DNA from: Psychromonas sp. SP041
Lineage (GTDB): Bacteria; Pseudomonadota; Gammaproteobacteria; Enterobacterales; Psychromonadaceae
Length of the DNA: 64,000 bases
Reading direction: 5' to 3'
NCBI RefSeq assembly: GCF_000470315.2
Contig: NZ_CBRF02000002.1
Coordinates: forward strand, 186,001-250,000
Made by a program: the position numbers and the translations under genes. Under the pieces are notes generated by a model. The model made no database searches and was not told where the DNA came from. It saw only the letters and a list, made by a program, of their open reading frames with translations. Of the stretch, positions 46,538-55,799 are shown piece after piece (position 1 is the stretch's first letter; every line of letters starts with the position of its first letter).

Positions 46538-46835
46538 AAGCTAACGGACCAGAGGGTAATACCAAAAGAATTAATAAGGAGATCATTCTTGCTGGTTAAA
46601 ATCCCCCCTAACTGCGTTGTGAGTTTTGAAGTGAGAACAACTATCTCCTACAACTCACGCCTTATTAGTGTTAATTTTTCCTGCGCAATTTCTGATCACT
46701 TATTTAATTCCATTGGTATAAGCTTTGAAGTAAACACCTTTGTTGTTACAAAATGTCGATTTAATCCGTTAGATCTTCCTCTTTCTGCCTAGCATCTTTT
46801 CGCATCACCGCTTACTGAATTTCGCTCCTTGAATG
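46538..46835 (+). repeat. Dispersed repeat C, copy 2 (split by a MITE)
   Basis: The two parts, 46538-46556 and 46719-46835, together match the uninterrupted copy at 16369-16504. The family A element at 46560-46718 splits them, so this copy is older than the insertion. Confidence 0.75.
46560..46718 (+). mobile_element. MITE-like element, family A, copy 4 (inserted in repeat C)
   Basis: This 159-bp copy has both terminal inverted repeats intact. TAA flanks both ends (46557-46559, 46719-46721). Comparison with the unfilled repeat C at 16369-16504 shows one TAA-like triplet (CAA) where this copy has TAA-element-TAA, which is the direct sign of a three-base target duplication. Confidence 0.9.
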
Positions 46836-47029
46836 GTCACGGATATGTATACGCCATTAACTTCTTTTTTATAGCTTGTTCATCATTCCTCTATTTAAAA
46901 TACCTCATTGAATTTGTCTGAATATTGTTATTTTTTTACATTTCTCATAACTTTTTTATGAATCAAAGGTCATTTTTATGTTTTTTGTAAAATCTTAAAA
47001 AAAGAGAGAGCACCAATACAGAGCAATTA

Positions 47030-47045
47030 CTGACCTTTTGGTCAA
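47030..47045. promoter_or_regulatory. Putative RutR-type operator upstream of the 5'-nucleotidase gene
   Basis: CTGACCTTTTGGTCAA matches 12 of 14 defined positions of TTGACCANNTGGTCAA, with a perfect right half and inner symmetry TGACC-GGTCA. It lies about 258 bases upstream of the nucleotidase start. It is far from the pyrimidine locus but has the same quality as the site before preT. Confidence 0.5.
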
Positions 47046-47302
47046 TATGTAGGTGCCCCCTTGTCTTTGATAGTGCTTACTTAACAAATAAAATCATGCC
47101 TTTAGACTGTGCAATATCTTCAAAGAAGGGCATTATTAGCACCAAAAAAGAGCAATTAAATAATATGAAATAAGATTACTTGCTATTGATTTCTATTGTC
47201 ATTTATAAGATGGTGTATTGAAAAATGGATTATTTGTAATATAAAAGTCACATAAACATGTGATCATATAAGACTATTTATTGAATTTAAAGGATTAGAT
47301 CT

Positions 47303-48952
47303 ATGAATAATAAACGCTTCATTGTGGCGAGCATTGCGTCTCTAATATTGACCGGATGTTCAACTCTCTCATCGACCACCACCACTCAGCAAAAATGGCT
47401 GCAAGATAAAGAATATAACCTCACTATTCTTCATACCAATGATAACCACGGACACTTTTGGCAGAATAAATATGGTGAGCGTGGCATGGCTGCACGTGCA
47501 ACGTTAGTTAATCATATCCGTGCTGAAGTCGAGTCTGCTGGTGGTTCTGTATTGTTACTGTCTGGTGGAGATATTAATACTGGTGTACCAGAGTCAGATC
47601 TTTTAGATGCTGAACCTGATTTTATTGGCATGAATATGATTGGTTATGATGCGATGGCGGTCGGTAACCATGAATTTGATAATCCTTTGGATGTACTTGC
47701 TAAGCAAGCGGATTGGGCAAATTTTCCCTTTCTTGCTGCCAATATATACAAAGATGGTAAACGTATGTTTGATGCTTACAAAATCTTTGATAAAGATGGC
47801 GTTAAAGTCGCTGTTATTGGTTTAACCACAGAAGACACTGTTAAAATTGGTAATCCAGAATTCATTAAAGATATGCAATTTACTGACCCCAAAGTCGAAG
47901 CTAAATTGGTGATTGCTGAACTTAAAGCCAAATATAATCCTGATATCATTATTGCAGCTACACACATGGGGCATTATTTAAATGGTGACAACGGGTCGAA
48001 TGCACCGGGCGATGTTCAATTAGCGCGTTACCTTGATGAAGGTTCTCTCGATATGATCGTAGGTGGCCATTCTCAAGAACCTGTTTGTATGGAAGGTGTG
48101 AATGTATATGCAGACTTTAAAGCAGGACAAACCTGTAAACCGGATATCCAAAATGGAACCTATATTGCACAAGCACATGAATGGGGTAAATATGTAGGGC
48201 GTGCGGATTACACATTTAAAAATGGCGAGCTTGAACTACAGTCTTACAATCTTATTCCTGTTAATTTAAAGAAAAAAGTAACAGACGCTGACGGTAATAA
48301 AACACGTGTGTTTATTCAAGATGAAATCCAACAAAATGAAACCGTATTCAACACACTAAAACCATTCCAAGAAGAAGGACAGGCGGCTTTAAATATTGTG
48401 ATTGGTAGTAGTAATGGATTACTACAAGGAGAGCGAAAAGTTGTTCGTAATAATCAAACTAACTTAGGTCGCTTGATTGCTACAGCCCACATGCAACGTG
48501 CTCAAGCTGATTTTTCTGTTATGAATTCTGGCGGTATTCGTGCTTCGATTGAAGCGGGTGATATTTCTTATAAAAGTGTTTTAACGGTACAACCGTTTGC
48601 CAATACGATCACTTATGTCGATATGACAGGAGTTGAAGTGGTTAGTTACCTTAATCAGGTTGCAACAAAAAGCAAAGATTCTGGTGCTTATGCACAATTT
48701 TCAGGTATTACAATGACGGTTGCTGACATGCAGGTTAGCAATATTGTTATTGGTGATAAACCGATTGATTTAAATCGTACTTATCGTTTTACCGTTCCAT
48801 CATTTAATGCTGCTGGTGGCGATGGTTATCCAAAGCTCTCTGAGCATTCCTCTTATGTTAATACCGGTTATGTCGATGCGGAAGTTTTAAAGGATTTTAT
48901 CCAACAAAACTCGCCGATTAATATTGCTGATTTCATACCTAAAAATGAATGA
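47303..48952 (+). CDS. nutA: 5'-nucleotidase lipoprotein, UshA/NutA-like
   Basis: This 549-residue surface or periplasmic lipoprotein hydrolyses 5'-nucleotides (and possibly UDP-sugars) to nucleosides and phosphate. The lipobox is ILTGC (about Cys19). The N-terminal metallophosphatase domain shows ILHTNDNHGHFWQ, LSGGDINTG, GNHEFDNP and GGHSQEP. The C-terminal nucleotide-binding domain contains NSGGIRASIEAGDISY and FNAAGGDGYP. The fit to Vibrio NutA is good, including the lipoprotein form. It starts the extracellular nucleic-acid set, and the porin follows after 198 bases. Confidence 0.92.
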   Translation: MNNKRFIVASIASLILTGCSTLSSTTTTQQKWLQDKEYNLTILHTNDNHGHFWQNKYGERGMAARATLVNHIRAEVESAGGSVLLLSGGDINTGVPESDLLDAEPDFIGMNMIGYDAMAVGNHEFDNPLDVLAKQADWANFPFLAANIYKDGKRMFDAYKIFDKDGVKVAVIGLTTEDTVKIGNPEFIKDMQFTDPKVEAKLVIAELKAKYNPDIIIAATHMGHYLNGDNGSNAPGDVQLARYLDEGSLDMIVGGHSQEPVCMEGVNVYADFKAGQTCKPDIQNGTYIAQAHEWGKYVGRADYTFKNGELELQSYNLIPVNLKKKVTDADGNKTRVFIQDEIQQNETVFNTLKPFQEEGQAALNIVIGSSNGLLQGERKVVRNNQTNLGRLIATAHMQRAQADFSVMNSGGIRASIEAGDISYKSVLTVQPFANTITYVDMTGVEVVSYLNQVATKSKDSGAYAQFSGITMTVADMQVSNIVIGDKPIDLNRTYRFTVPSFNAAGGDGYPKLSEHSSYVNTGYVDAEVLKDFIQQNSPINIADFIPKNE

Positions 48953-49150
48953 TTTATTTAATAAAGATAAATTCCAATCAATATTTAATAATAAAAAGTA
49001 TCAATTAATCAGTTACATATAACTGTCATAAACGCATGATAATTTCATACGCATTATGGTTATCGAGCTTTAAAAATTCATTTAAATTATTAGTAATACC
49101 TAATTATAGTAATACATTAAGACAAATAACATTCAATTAAGGATTATAAA

Positions 49151-50230
49151 ATGTTAAAAAAATCAACGCTATGCATCGCACTATCAACCATTTTGGCCGG
49201 GGCTACGGCACAAGCCGCAACCATTTATGAAAAAGAAAATGGTGACAATCTGAAAGTCTATGGTGAAGTCGGTGTCGGTGGACATATTGGTGCCGATTAT
49301 GAATATGGTGAATTTTATACGGATGATAAATCATATATCGATGACAGTTTTGCAACACTGGGCCTGAAAGGTGAATACGAGGATATTTATTACCGATTAG
49401 AGGTTGATTATGAACGTGAAAATTGGGCATACGGCTCAGGTGATTTGGAATTAACAATAGATAAATTATTTATCGGCTATAAGTTTTATAAAAATCATGC
49501 AATTGAAGTCGGATTAACCGACACCGCATTAGATGATTACGATAAATATGGAGACTTTACTTTCGATACAACGGTTGAAACTGGCGAAGCTGGCGATCAA
49601 GAAAATACGATTAAATATGAAGGTTCTTTTTCTGATTTTAAAATGGGCCTTTCTTATTCTTATGAAGGTGAAAGTTCATCTGGCTCTGAATTAGGCGACA
49701 TTATTAATGGTTATGTTGGTTACTTCAGTGATTATGTTGATGTGGTGATTGGGGCTGAAGCACGCAGTGGCTCAGAAGGTATTTCTAAGTACGGAGGGCA
49801 AAAACTTTTCTCTTTAGGCCTACGTGCCTACATTACGGATGATTTCGCTATCGGTTTAAATGGTTATATTGAAAATGAAGATATTGCACAAACGAGCACG
49901 GTTATTTCTATTAGTAATAGCTTTGAAAAAACAAGCTCTTATAACAATTACCAAACACTTAAGAATCAAGGTGGATTAGTTTCAGCTCGTTACACTTTAA
50001 ATAAAAAAGTTGAATTTACTGGTTCATTAAATTACGAAGAATATGAAATTTGGGATATTAACAGCACTTATGGTGTTTCGCCTGATAGTGAATTCTCATG
50101 GGGTAAAGAGCGAATTTGGGGGACGTTAGGTGTTAATTTCAAACCAACAAGTTCTGTTATTTTTGCATTGGAAGGCAACTTTGGTGAAGCAGCACAAGAT
50201 GCTTATGCATACGCTCGTGTTTATTTCTAA
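49151..50230 (+). CDS. Outer-membrane porin-like beta-barrel protein
   Basis: This 359-residue protein has a cleavable signal peptide (to ATAQAA, about residue 23). The mature part has alternating aromatic beta strands and ends in YARVYF, with the C-terminal Phe typical of outer-membrane barrels. LKVYGEVGVGGHIGADYEYG and the GLKGEYEDIYYRLEVDYE region resemble gammaproteobacterial trimeric porins. It is acidic overall. It lies between a 5'-nucleotidase and an extracellular nuclease, so it may admit nucleosides, nucleotides or phosphate; this is inferred. The nuclease gene follows after 46 bases. Confidence 0.82.
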   Translation: MLKKSTLCIALSTILAGATAQAATIYEKENGDNLKVYGEVGVGGHIGADYEYGEFYTDDKSYIDDSFATLGLKGEYEDIYYRLEVDYERENWAYGSGDLELTIDKLFIGYKFYKNHAIEVGLTDTALDDYDKYGDFTFDTTVETGEAGDQENTIKYEGSFSDFKMGLSYSYEGESSSGSELGDIINGYVGYFSDYVDVVIGAEARSGSEGISKYGGQKLFSLGLRAYITDDFAIGLNGYIENEDIAQTSTVISISNSFEKTSSYNNYQTLKNQGGLVSARYTLNKKVEFTGSLNYEEYEIWDINSTYGVSPDSEFSWGKERIWGTLGVNFKPTSSVIFALEGNFGEAAQDAYAYARVYF

Positions 50231-50276
50231 TTAGCTATAAAACTTAAAAAATAAAAGAAAATTGAAGGATCAAATA

Positions 50277-53200
50277 ATGAATAAGAATTTAAATAAAAGT
50301 CTATTAGCATTAGCAATAAGCGGTATTTTATCGAGCCATGCTAGCGCCGCAATAACCGATATTATTATCAGTGAATATTTAGAAGGTTCGGGTGATAATA
50401 AAGCGATAGAATTAACTAATACTGGCACAAGTAATTACACCTTCCCAAGCAATATCGAATTGCAATATAGTTCTTATAATAATCAAGTTCGTAATCCTGC
50501 TGGTGACAACGTACTTGAAGGTGTCACGATTCCCGCTAATTCAACATTAGTTATTTATAACAGTGGGGCAGATATCGCATTATCAGAAGCCATTGCAAGC
50601 AGTGCAACAAGTGTTATTGCTGCCACGTACGATGAACAATCATTTAATAGCTTAAGTTTCAACGGTGATGACAAAGTCTCTCTTATCAATACTGATACTA
50701 ATACTACCTACGATATTATCGGTATAGATGGAACTTATTGGGGATCTGGACAAACATTGCGCCGTAGATTTGTCGAGGGAAATGCAATACCGACTCAATC
50801 ATCAATCTACAAAGCAGCAGATTGGGAAGACTTTGGTGAAGATGTATATGATGATCTAGGAACGGCAACTTACTCAGAATATCAAGACGTTGTTGCTTCT
50901 ACATGTGCGTTAGATACGCAAACCACGATCGCAGAAGTGCAAGGTGCAGGTACATCTTCTCCATTGATCACAAGTGGTTTTACCACTGCAGAATCTTACA
51001 ATGTCACAGGTATTGTGACGGCTGTAACGACTTACCCTGAAAAAGGGTTTTATATGCAAGATGTTGTGCCAGATGGCGATGAACTGACCTCTGATGGTAT
51101 TTTTGTTAGCACTGCTAATGCAAGTGACGACATGATCGGTACTACTGTTTGTGTCACAAGTACGGTCACTGAATCTTATAATTTAACGCAACTTGAGACT
51201 GATGAATGGGATACCGTTGATGCAACATCGTCGGTACCAACTGCAACGGATATTGAAATTATCGCGGCAGATGGTGAGTCATTTAATGCAACATTAGAGC
51301 GTTATGAAGGTATGTTAGTTAATTTACCTGAAGATATTGATGCCAACACGAGTGGCAATCAAGATATGCGCGTATCTAAAACATTCGGGTTTAATTACGA
51401 TACATTCCGTAACGATATGAGCCTATCTTTCCAACGCCCTAACGTAAATCCGACGCAAGACAATGTACCTGGTAGTGATGACGCTTTAGCAGCTGTTGCT
51501 GAAAATAATGACTATCGTTTAGTGGTTGAAAGCAGTACAAGGGCCGCCGACGGTGAAATTCCTTATTATTCGAGCTTTAGCTCAGATCCTGCTAATAATT
51601 ATATTCGTGTTGACGATAGTGTTATCGGAATGGAAGGGGTGATCACCTATAGCTACAGTAACTTTAATCTAGTGGTTACCAATGAGTTATATAACAACAA
51701 CTTTGTACATAATACAGATAGACGCTCATCACCAGATTTAAGTACAACCACTGAAAATGGTCATTTTTCTATTACAGTTGGAACGAAAAATGTATTAAAT
51801 CTATTTAACTCGCCATACGGTGGAGAGACTAACTCACATGGTGAAAACCGTGGTGCAGATGACGAAGCTGAATACCAAAAACAATTAGCTAAGTTAGTGT
51901 CTGCTATTACAGGTCTAGACGCTGATATTGTAGGCTTAATGGAAATTGAGAATAACGGTTTTGGCAACGACAGTGCTATTCAAGCATTTGTTGATGCGAT
52001 TAATGAAGAATATTACGACGAAGACCCTAAAGATGAAGATAGTGCGGTATCTACAAGTAACCGTTACGTTTTTGTTGGATATGACTCTAACGGTGACTTA
52101 GTACTTGATGAGTCTGATTCTTTAGGCTCAGATGCTATCACGACGGGATTATTATACCGTCCATCTAAAGTCAGCATTGAAAGCATGAGCGTTATCTCTA
52201 TGCCAGAACAGCACGCACCCGTTGTGGTGAATAGTGCTAATACGGTCATGAAAGATAGCAGTGGTGCCGTACTTGAAAGTGGTGATAACTATCAACGTGA
52301 AACAATCGCCGCTACCTTTAAAGTTAACAATACAGGCAAAACATTAACGGTTGCTGTTAACCACTTCAAATCTAAAGGTTCAACTTGTTGGGAAGAATGG
52401 GATGGTGTTGAATTTGGTGATGAAAGCACATGGTCAGATGATGCCCCAGATGAAGATTTACAAGGTGCTTGTGAAAACCTACGTGTTGCCGCAGCTGTAC
52501 AGCTAGGTGAAGAGCTTGAAGACCTAGGTGGTGACCGTATTATTGTTGGTGATTTAAATTCTTACGGTCAAGAAGATCCTCTTTTAGTGTTAACTGAAAA
52601 TATAACAGGTAAAACCATTACTACTGCTCGTGATACGTTCATTGGTGATAAACCTCAGTTTACAGTGGCTGGTACCCCTCAAGAAATAACTAAAACCTAT
52701 GGTTACATCAATACTATTGCCTTAAAAGATGCAGAAAAAGGCCAATCAAGTTGGAGTTATTCTTACAATGATGAAATTGGTTCTCTTGATCATATTTTAA
52801 TTAGTACTTCATTAGAAACTCGTTTAATCGATGCAGTTGATTGGCACATTAATGCACCTGAATCTTCTTTATTTGACTACAACACTGAATATAAAGGTGA
52901 TGATTATGAGAACTTCTATGTTGATGACGAGTACCGTTCATCGGATCACGATTCAGCGATTATGTCATTAAGCTACGAATATGGAGAAGTGGGAGAAGGC
53001 GAGCCTGTTTACCTTACCATTAGCAGCAGTGCGGTCGATGTGCCTTATGTGCTTGAAGAAGGTGCTTTAATTGGTGATGTTGCACAAATTCAATTGTCTT
53101 CATCAACAGATATGAGCGATGTAGTTCTCCCTAATGTCACGATTACTGAAGATAACCAATCATTGGTTGAAATTGAAGTTTATGGCCTAGATGCAGGAAA

Positions 53201-53411
53201 TTACACTGCAAAAATGACATTAATACGCGACGCAGAAGTGATGTCAGAGTTTACAAAAACAATGTCCTTTGAAGCAGCGTCTAAAGATTCTACGACAACG
53301 AGTGTTGCGCCTGCAGAAGAGTACGATGGTTCAGGTGGTGGTTCATTCAGTATATTTGGCCTTATCTCATTACTAGGCTTAGGTTTTTTACGTCGTTATA
53401 AAGCGCAGTAA
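50277..53411 (+). CDS. ExeM/NucH-type extracellular nuclease with GlyGly-CTERM
   Basis: This 1044-residue secreted nuclease degrades extracellular DNA. Domains in order are a signal peptide (to SHASAA, about 25), a lamin-tail domain (about 26-150, IIISEYLEGSGDNKAIELTN), an OB-like region (about 215-310) and an endonuclease/exonuclease/phosphatase domain (about 500-905: GLMEIENNGFG, VNHFKSKG, VGDLNSYGQEDPL, SDHDSAIM). The C-terminal sorting signal is GGGSFSIFGLISLLGLGFLRRYK, noted here by its start GGGSFSIFGLISLLGLGF and the basic RRYK end. The start at 50277 follows AAGGA. GlyGly-CTERM proteins are processed by rhombosortase and exported by type II secretion, so those must lie elsewhere. Confidence 0.92.
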   Translation: MNKNLNKSLLALAISGILSSHASAAITDIIISEYLEGSGDNKAIELTNTGTSNYTFPSNIELQYSSYNNQVRNPAGDNVLEGVTIPANSTLVIYNSGADIALSEAIASSATSVIAATYDEQSFNSLSFNGDDKVSLINTDTNTTYDIIGIDGTYWGSGQTLRRRFVEGNAIPTQSSIYKAADWEDFGEDVYDDLGTATYSEYQDVVASTCALDTQTTIAEVQGAGTSSPLITSGFTTAESYNVTGIVTAVTTYPEKGFYMQDVVPDGDELTSDGIFVSTANASDDMIGTTVCVTSTVTESYNLTQLETDEWDTVDATSSVPTATDIEIIAADGESFNATLERYEGMLVNLPEDIDANTSGNQDMRVSKTFGFNYDTFRNDMSLSFQRPNVNPTQDNVPGSDDALAAVAENNDYRLVVESSTRAADGEIPYYSSFSSDPANNYIRVDDSVIGMEGVITYSYSNFNLVVTNELYNNNFVHNTDRRSSPDLSTTTENGHFSITVGTKNVLNLFNSPYGGETNSHGENRGADDEAEYQKQLAKLVSAITGLDADIVGLMEIENNGFGNDSAIQAFVDAINEEYYDEDPKDEDSAVSTSNRYVFVGYDSNGDLVLDESDSLGSDAITTGLLYRPSKVSIESMSVISMPEQHAPVVVNSANTVMKDSSGAVLESGDNYQRETIAATFKVNNTGKTLTVAVNHFKSKGSTCWEEWDGVEFGDESTWSDDAPDEDLQGACENLRVAAAVQLGEELEDLGGDRIIVGDLNSYGQEDPLLVLTENITGKTITTARDTFIGDKPQFTVAGTPQEITKTYGYINTIALKDAEKGQSSWSYSYNDEIGSLDHILISTSLETRLIDAVDWHINAPESSLFDYNTEYKGDDYENFYVDDEYRSSDHDSAIMSLSYEYGEVGEGEPVYLTISSSAVDVPYVLEEGALIGDVAQIQLSSSTDMSDVVLPNVTITEDNQSLVEIEVYGLDAGNYTAKMTLIRDAEVMSEFTKTMSFEAASKDSTTTSVAPAEEYDGSGGGSFSIFGLISLLGLGFLRRYKAQ

Positions 53412-53556
53412 TAACTGAATTTGAATCTAATCATTATAACGATAGCACTTACATTAATTGCGCTTTTACATTAGTTGAAAATACGCTTGTTGTAAGTGCT
53501 GTTGTTTTTATGATGATTAACCATCAATGATTAAATGGAATTTAAAGAGAGATATA

Positions 53557-55524
53557 ATGGATAATAAATTAAAAAAAACAGCACTATGTTTATTGGTGCT
53601 CGGAAGCCTTACTGCTTGTAATAGTAGTGATGATACATCAACGGTTTCTAGTAACGATTATATAACGGCAGTTCAAGCTACTGAAGAAGTTGAAGAAACG
53701 GTAGAAGATGCAAGCGAAGATAATGACTCAACAGTCACAGACGGTAATTTATTACTGAATAGTGATTTTGAAAGTTGGACAGATGGACTGCCTGACGGTT
53801 GGACCATCATTGATGATGGGATTAGTGTTGCACAGAGTACGAGTATTTATTATACAGGCGAAACTGCAACGTTTGCTGTTGGTGAAAATTCAGCAGCAAT
53901 AACTGTCACAACTGAAGTGCAAGGCGATACTGATTTCCGTCAATCAATTGATGTTGTTTCTGGCACAACTTACTTGTTTAGCACATGGATATATCATACG
54001 GAAGGGATGGTTAGTGCTCGACTTTATGTTGATGGTTACCAAGGATATTCTGATGCCGATCTAGTTAATCAATGGCAAGAAGTAACTTATAGCTATACGG
54101 CTGATGAAGATAAAAATATTGAAGTCGGATTACGTTTTTATGACCAAACGGGTTTTGATGGTGAGGAAATTGTTTATGTTGATAATTTCTCATTCTCATC
54201 TGATGGCGAGGAAACGATAACTGATGACACTGTGGAAGAAATAGTTGATGAAGTGAACGTTGAAGAAGAGACGACGGACAAGAACCGTGTAGATGATTCT
54301 AATGGTAATTTATTAGTTAATGGTGGTTTTGAAAGTTGGTCTACATCTTTACCTGATGAATGGACAACTATCGACAGCGACGTTAGTGTTTCACAAAATA
54401 CGACTATTTATAATGAAGGAGCATCTTCTGCAGAAATATCAGTTAACAGTGGTTCACAGGGTGACACTGATATTCGCCAATCGATTGATGTTACTGAAGG
54501 CATAACGTATAGCTTTTCAACGTGGGTTTATCATACAGAGGGCTTAATAAAAGCACGTTTATATATCGGTACTGAATATGCGACTTATTCAGATAATACT
54601 ATTTTAAATGCATGGCAAGAGGTGACTTATAGTTACACTGCCGCCGCTAGTGGCAGTATCGAAGTTGGGATTCGTTTTTACGATCAAACTGGATATGTTG
54701 ATCCTGAAATTGTTTATATTGATGATTTCTCAGTAAGCTCAGACAGCAGCTCTAATACAAGTGAGTACTATGCAAGTGCTGCGGATTTAACGGGTCTTGA
54801 GTTAAAAACAGCACTGTATAATATTATTAAAGACCATACGACTAAAACTTATAGTAACTTATGGGACTTTATGGGCACTAATTCTTTAGATGTTTATTAT
54901 GAAAATGATGGCACTATTTTAGATATGTATTCTGAAAACCCATCAAGTTCTGATACTTATAATTATACGCCAGTGACTGATCAGTGTGGTAATTATTCTG
55001 GTGAAGGTAGTTGTTATAATCGTGAACACTCTTTCCCGAAAAGTTGGTTTAATGACGACTACCCAATGTACACAGATATCCACCACCTTTTTGTAACGGA
55101 TGGTTATGTGAACGGTAAACGTAGTAATTACCCTTATGGTGTTGTTGGTACAAGTACATTTGTATCAGACAATGGTAGTAAAGTTGGCTCTGCAAGTAGT
55201 GATTTAGGTTACTCTGGTACGGTATTTGAGCCGATTGATGAGTTTAAAGGTGATTTTGCTCGTGCTTACTTCTACATGGCAACACGTTATGAAGATATCA
55301 TTTCTACATGGGAAGTTAACTCTGATTCTGCAGATGCTGTGTTAGATAGCAGTTCAGATTATGTGTTTGAAGAGTGGGTTATTACTATGCTGAAAAGTTG
55401 GAATGAGAATGATCCTGTGAGTCAAAAAGAGTTAGACCGTAATGAAGCGGCTTATGAGTTCCAAGGAAATCGTAATCCATTTATCGATCATCCTGAATAT
55501 GTTAGTGAAATTTGGGCTGATTAA
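53557..55524 (+). CDS. Endonuclease I lipoprotein with two duplicated N-terminal modules
   Basis: This 655-residue exported lipoprotein (lipobox SLTAC, about Cys22) has two successive modules of about 150 residues (about 63-215 and 248-402). They share NLL.N..FESW, LPD.WT, GDTD.RQSID, YHTEG, WQEVTYSYTA and FYDQTG, a carbohydrate-binding-like fold pattern. The C-terminal endonuclease I domain (about 425-655) has NREHSFPKSWFND, DIHHLFVTDGYVNGKRSNYP and RNPFIDHPEYV, like secreted EndA/NucM enzymes. It is probably a cell-surface DNase/RNase. ATG 53557 has AGAGAG upstream. It ends at a strong hairpin terminator. Confidence 0.9.
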   Translation: MDNKLKKTALCLLVLGSLTACNSSDDTSTVSSNDYITAVQATEEVEETVEDASEDNDSTVTDGNLLLNSDFESWTDGLPDGWTIIDDGISVAQSTSIYYTGETATFAVGENSAAITVTTEVQGDTDFRQSIDVVSGTTYLFSTWIYHTEGMVSARLYVDGYQGYSDADLVNQWQEVTYSYTADEDKNIEVGLRFYDQTGFDGEEIVYVDNFSFSSDGEETITDDTVEEIVDEVNVEEETTDKNRVDDSNGNLLVNGGFESWSTSLPDEWTTIDSDVSVSQNTTIYNEGASSAEISVNSGSQGDTDIRQSIDVTEGITYSFSTWVYHTEGLIKARLYIGTEYATYSDNTILNAWQEVTYSYTAAASGSIEVGIRFYDQTGYVDPEIVYIDDFSVSSDSSSNTSEYYASAADLTGLELKTALYNIIKDHTTKTYSNLWDFMGTNSLDVYYENDGTILDMYSENPSSSDTYNYTPVTDQCGNYSGEGSCYNREHSFPKSWFNDDYPMYTDIHHLFVTDGYVNGKRSNYPYGVVGTSTFVSDNGSKVGSASSDLGYSGTVFEPIDEFKGDFARAYFYMATRYEDIISTWEVNSDSADAVLDSSSDYVFEEWVITMLKSWNENDPVSQKELDRNEAAYEFQGNRNPFIDHPEYVSEIWAD

Positions 55525-55570
55525 TTCTATTGTGATTCCAGATTCATTATAAGATTAATACGATGATAAA

Positions 55571-55625
55571 AGCGTTACCTTTTAGCGAAGGCTCTGGTGA
55601 AAGGTAACGTTTATTTTTATTTTTA
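55571..55625 (+). terminator. Terminator after the endonuclease I gene
   Basis: A 10-bp stem CGTTACCTTT/AAAGGTAACG (55573-55582, 55600-55609) with a 17-base loop is followed by TTTATTTTTATTTTT. Confidence 0.75.
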
Positions 55626-55799
55626 AGCTTGGCAGATTCAAGCTTGAATAATGATAGTTAATATTAATTTATTTCACTCTGCTTAGCATGATAAAAAGCC
55701 TCTTCTGCACGCAATAAATATCAAGTAATAGATGTATAACATGTTAATATTTAACGGTTATACCTTGTCTCTTATCAATTACACTCTCCTGGAGAAAAA

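Larger units (their letters stand above)
46407..47302. other. 896-base gene-free region upstream of the 5'-nucleotidase
   Basis: The region holds the interrupted repeat C (46538-46556 and 46719-46835), the 159-bp element inside it, and a 12/14 RutR-type site at 47030-47045. A further inverted repeat TCACAT-AAAC-ATGTGA lies at about 47248-47263, closer to the nucleotidase start. No gene with a ribosome site is seen. Confidence 0.6.

Noticed and set aside
46472-46792. 106-codon plus-strand open frame
   Set aside because: It runs through repeat C and the 159-bp element, so the frame is an accident of repeat sequence.
49023-49048. Possible Pho box (CTGTCAT) upstream of the porin
   Set aside because: One perfect half-site is present, but the next repeat does not fall at the 11-base spacing with enough matches (3 of 7).
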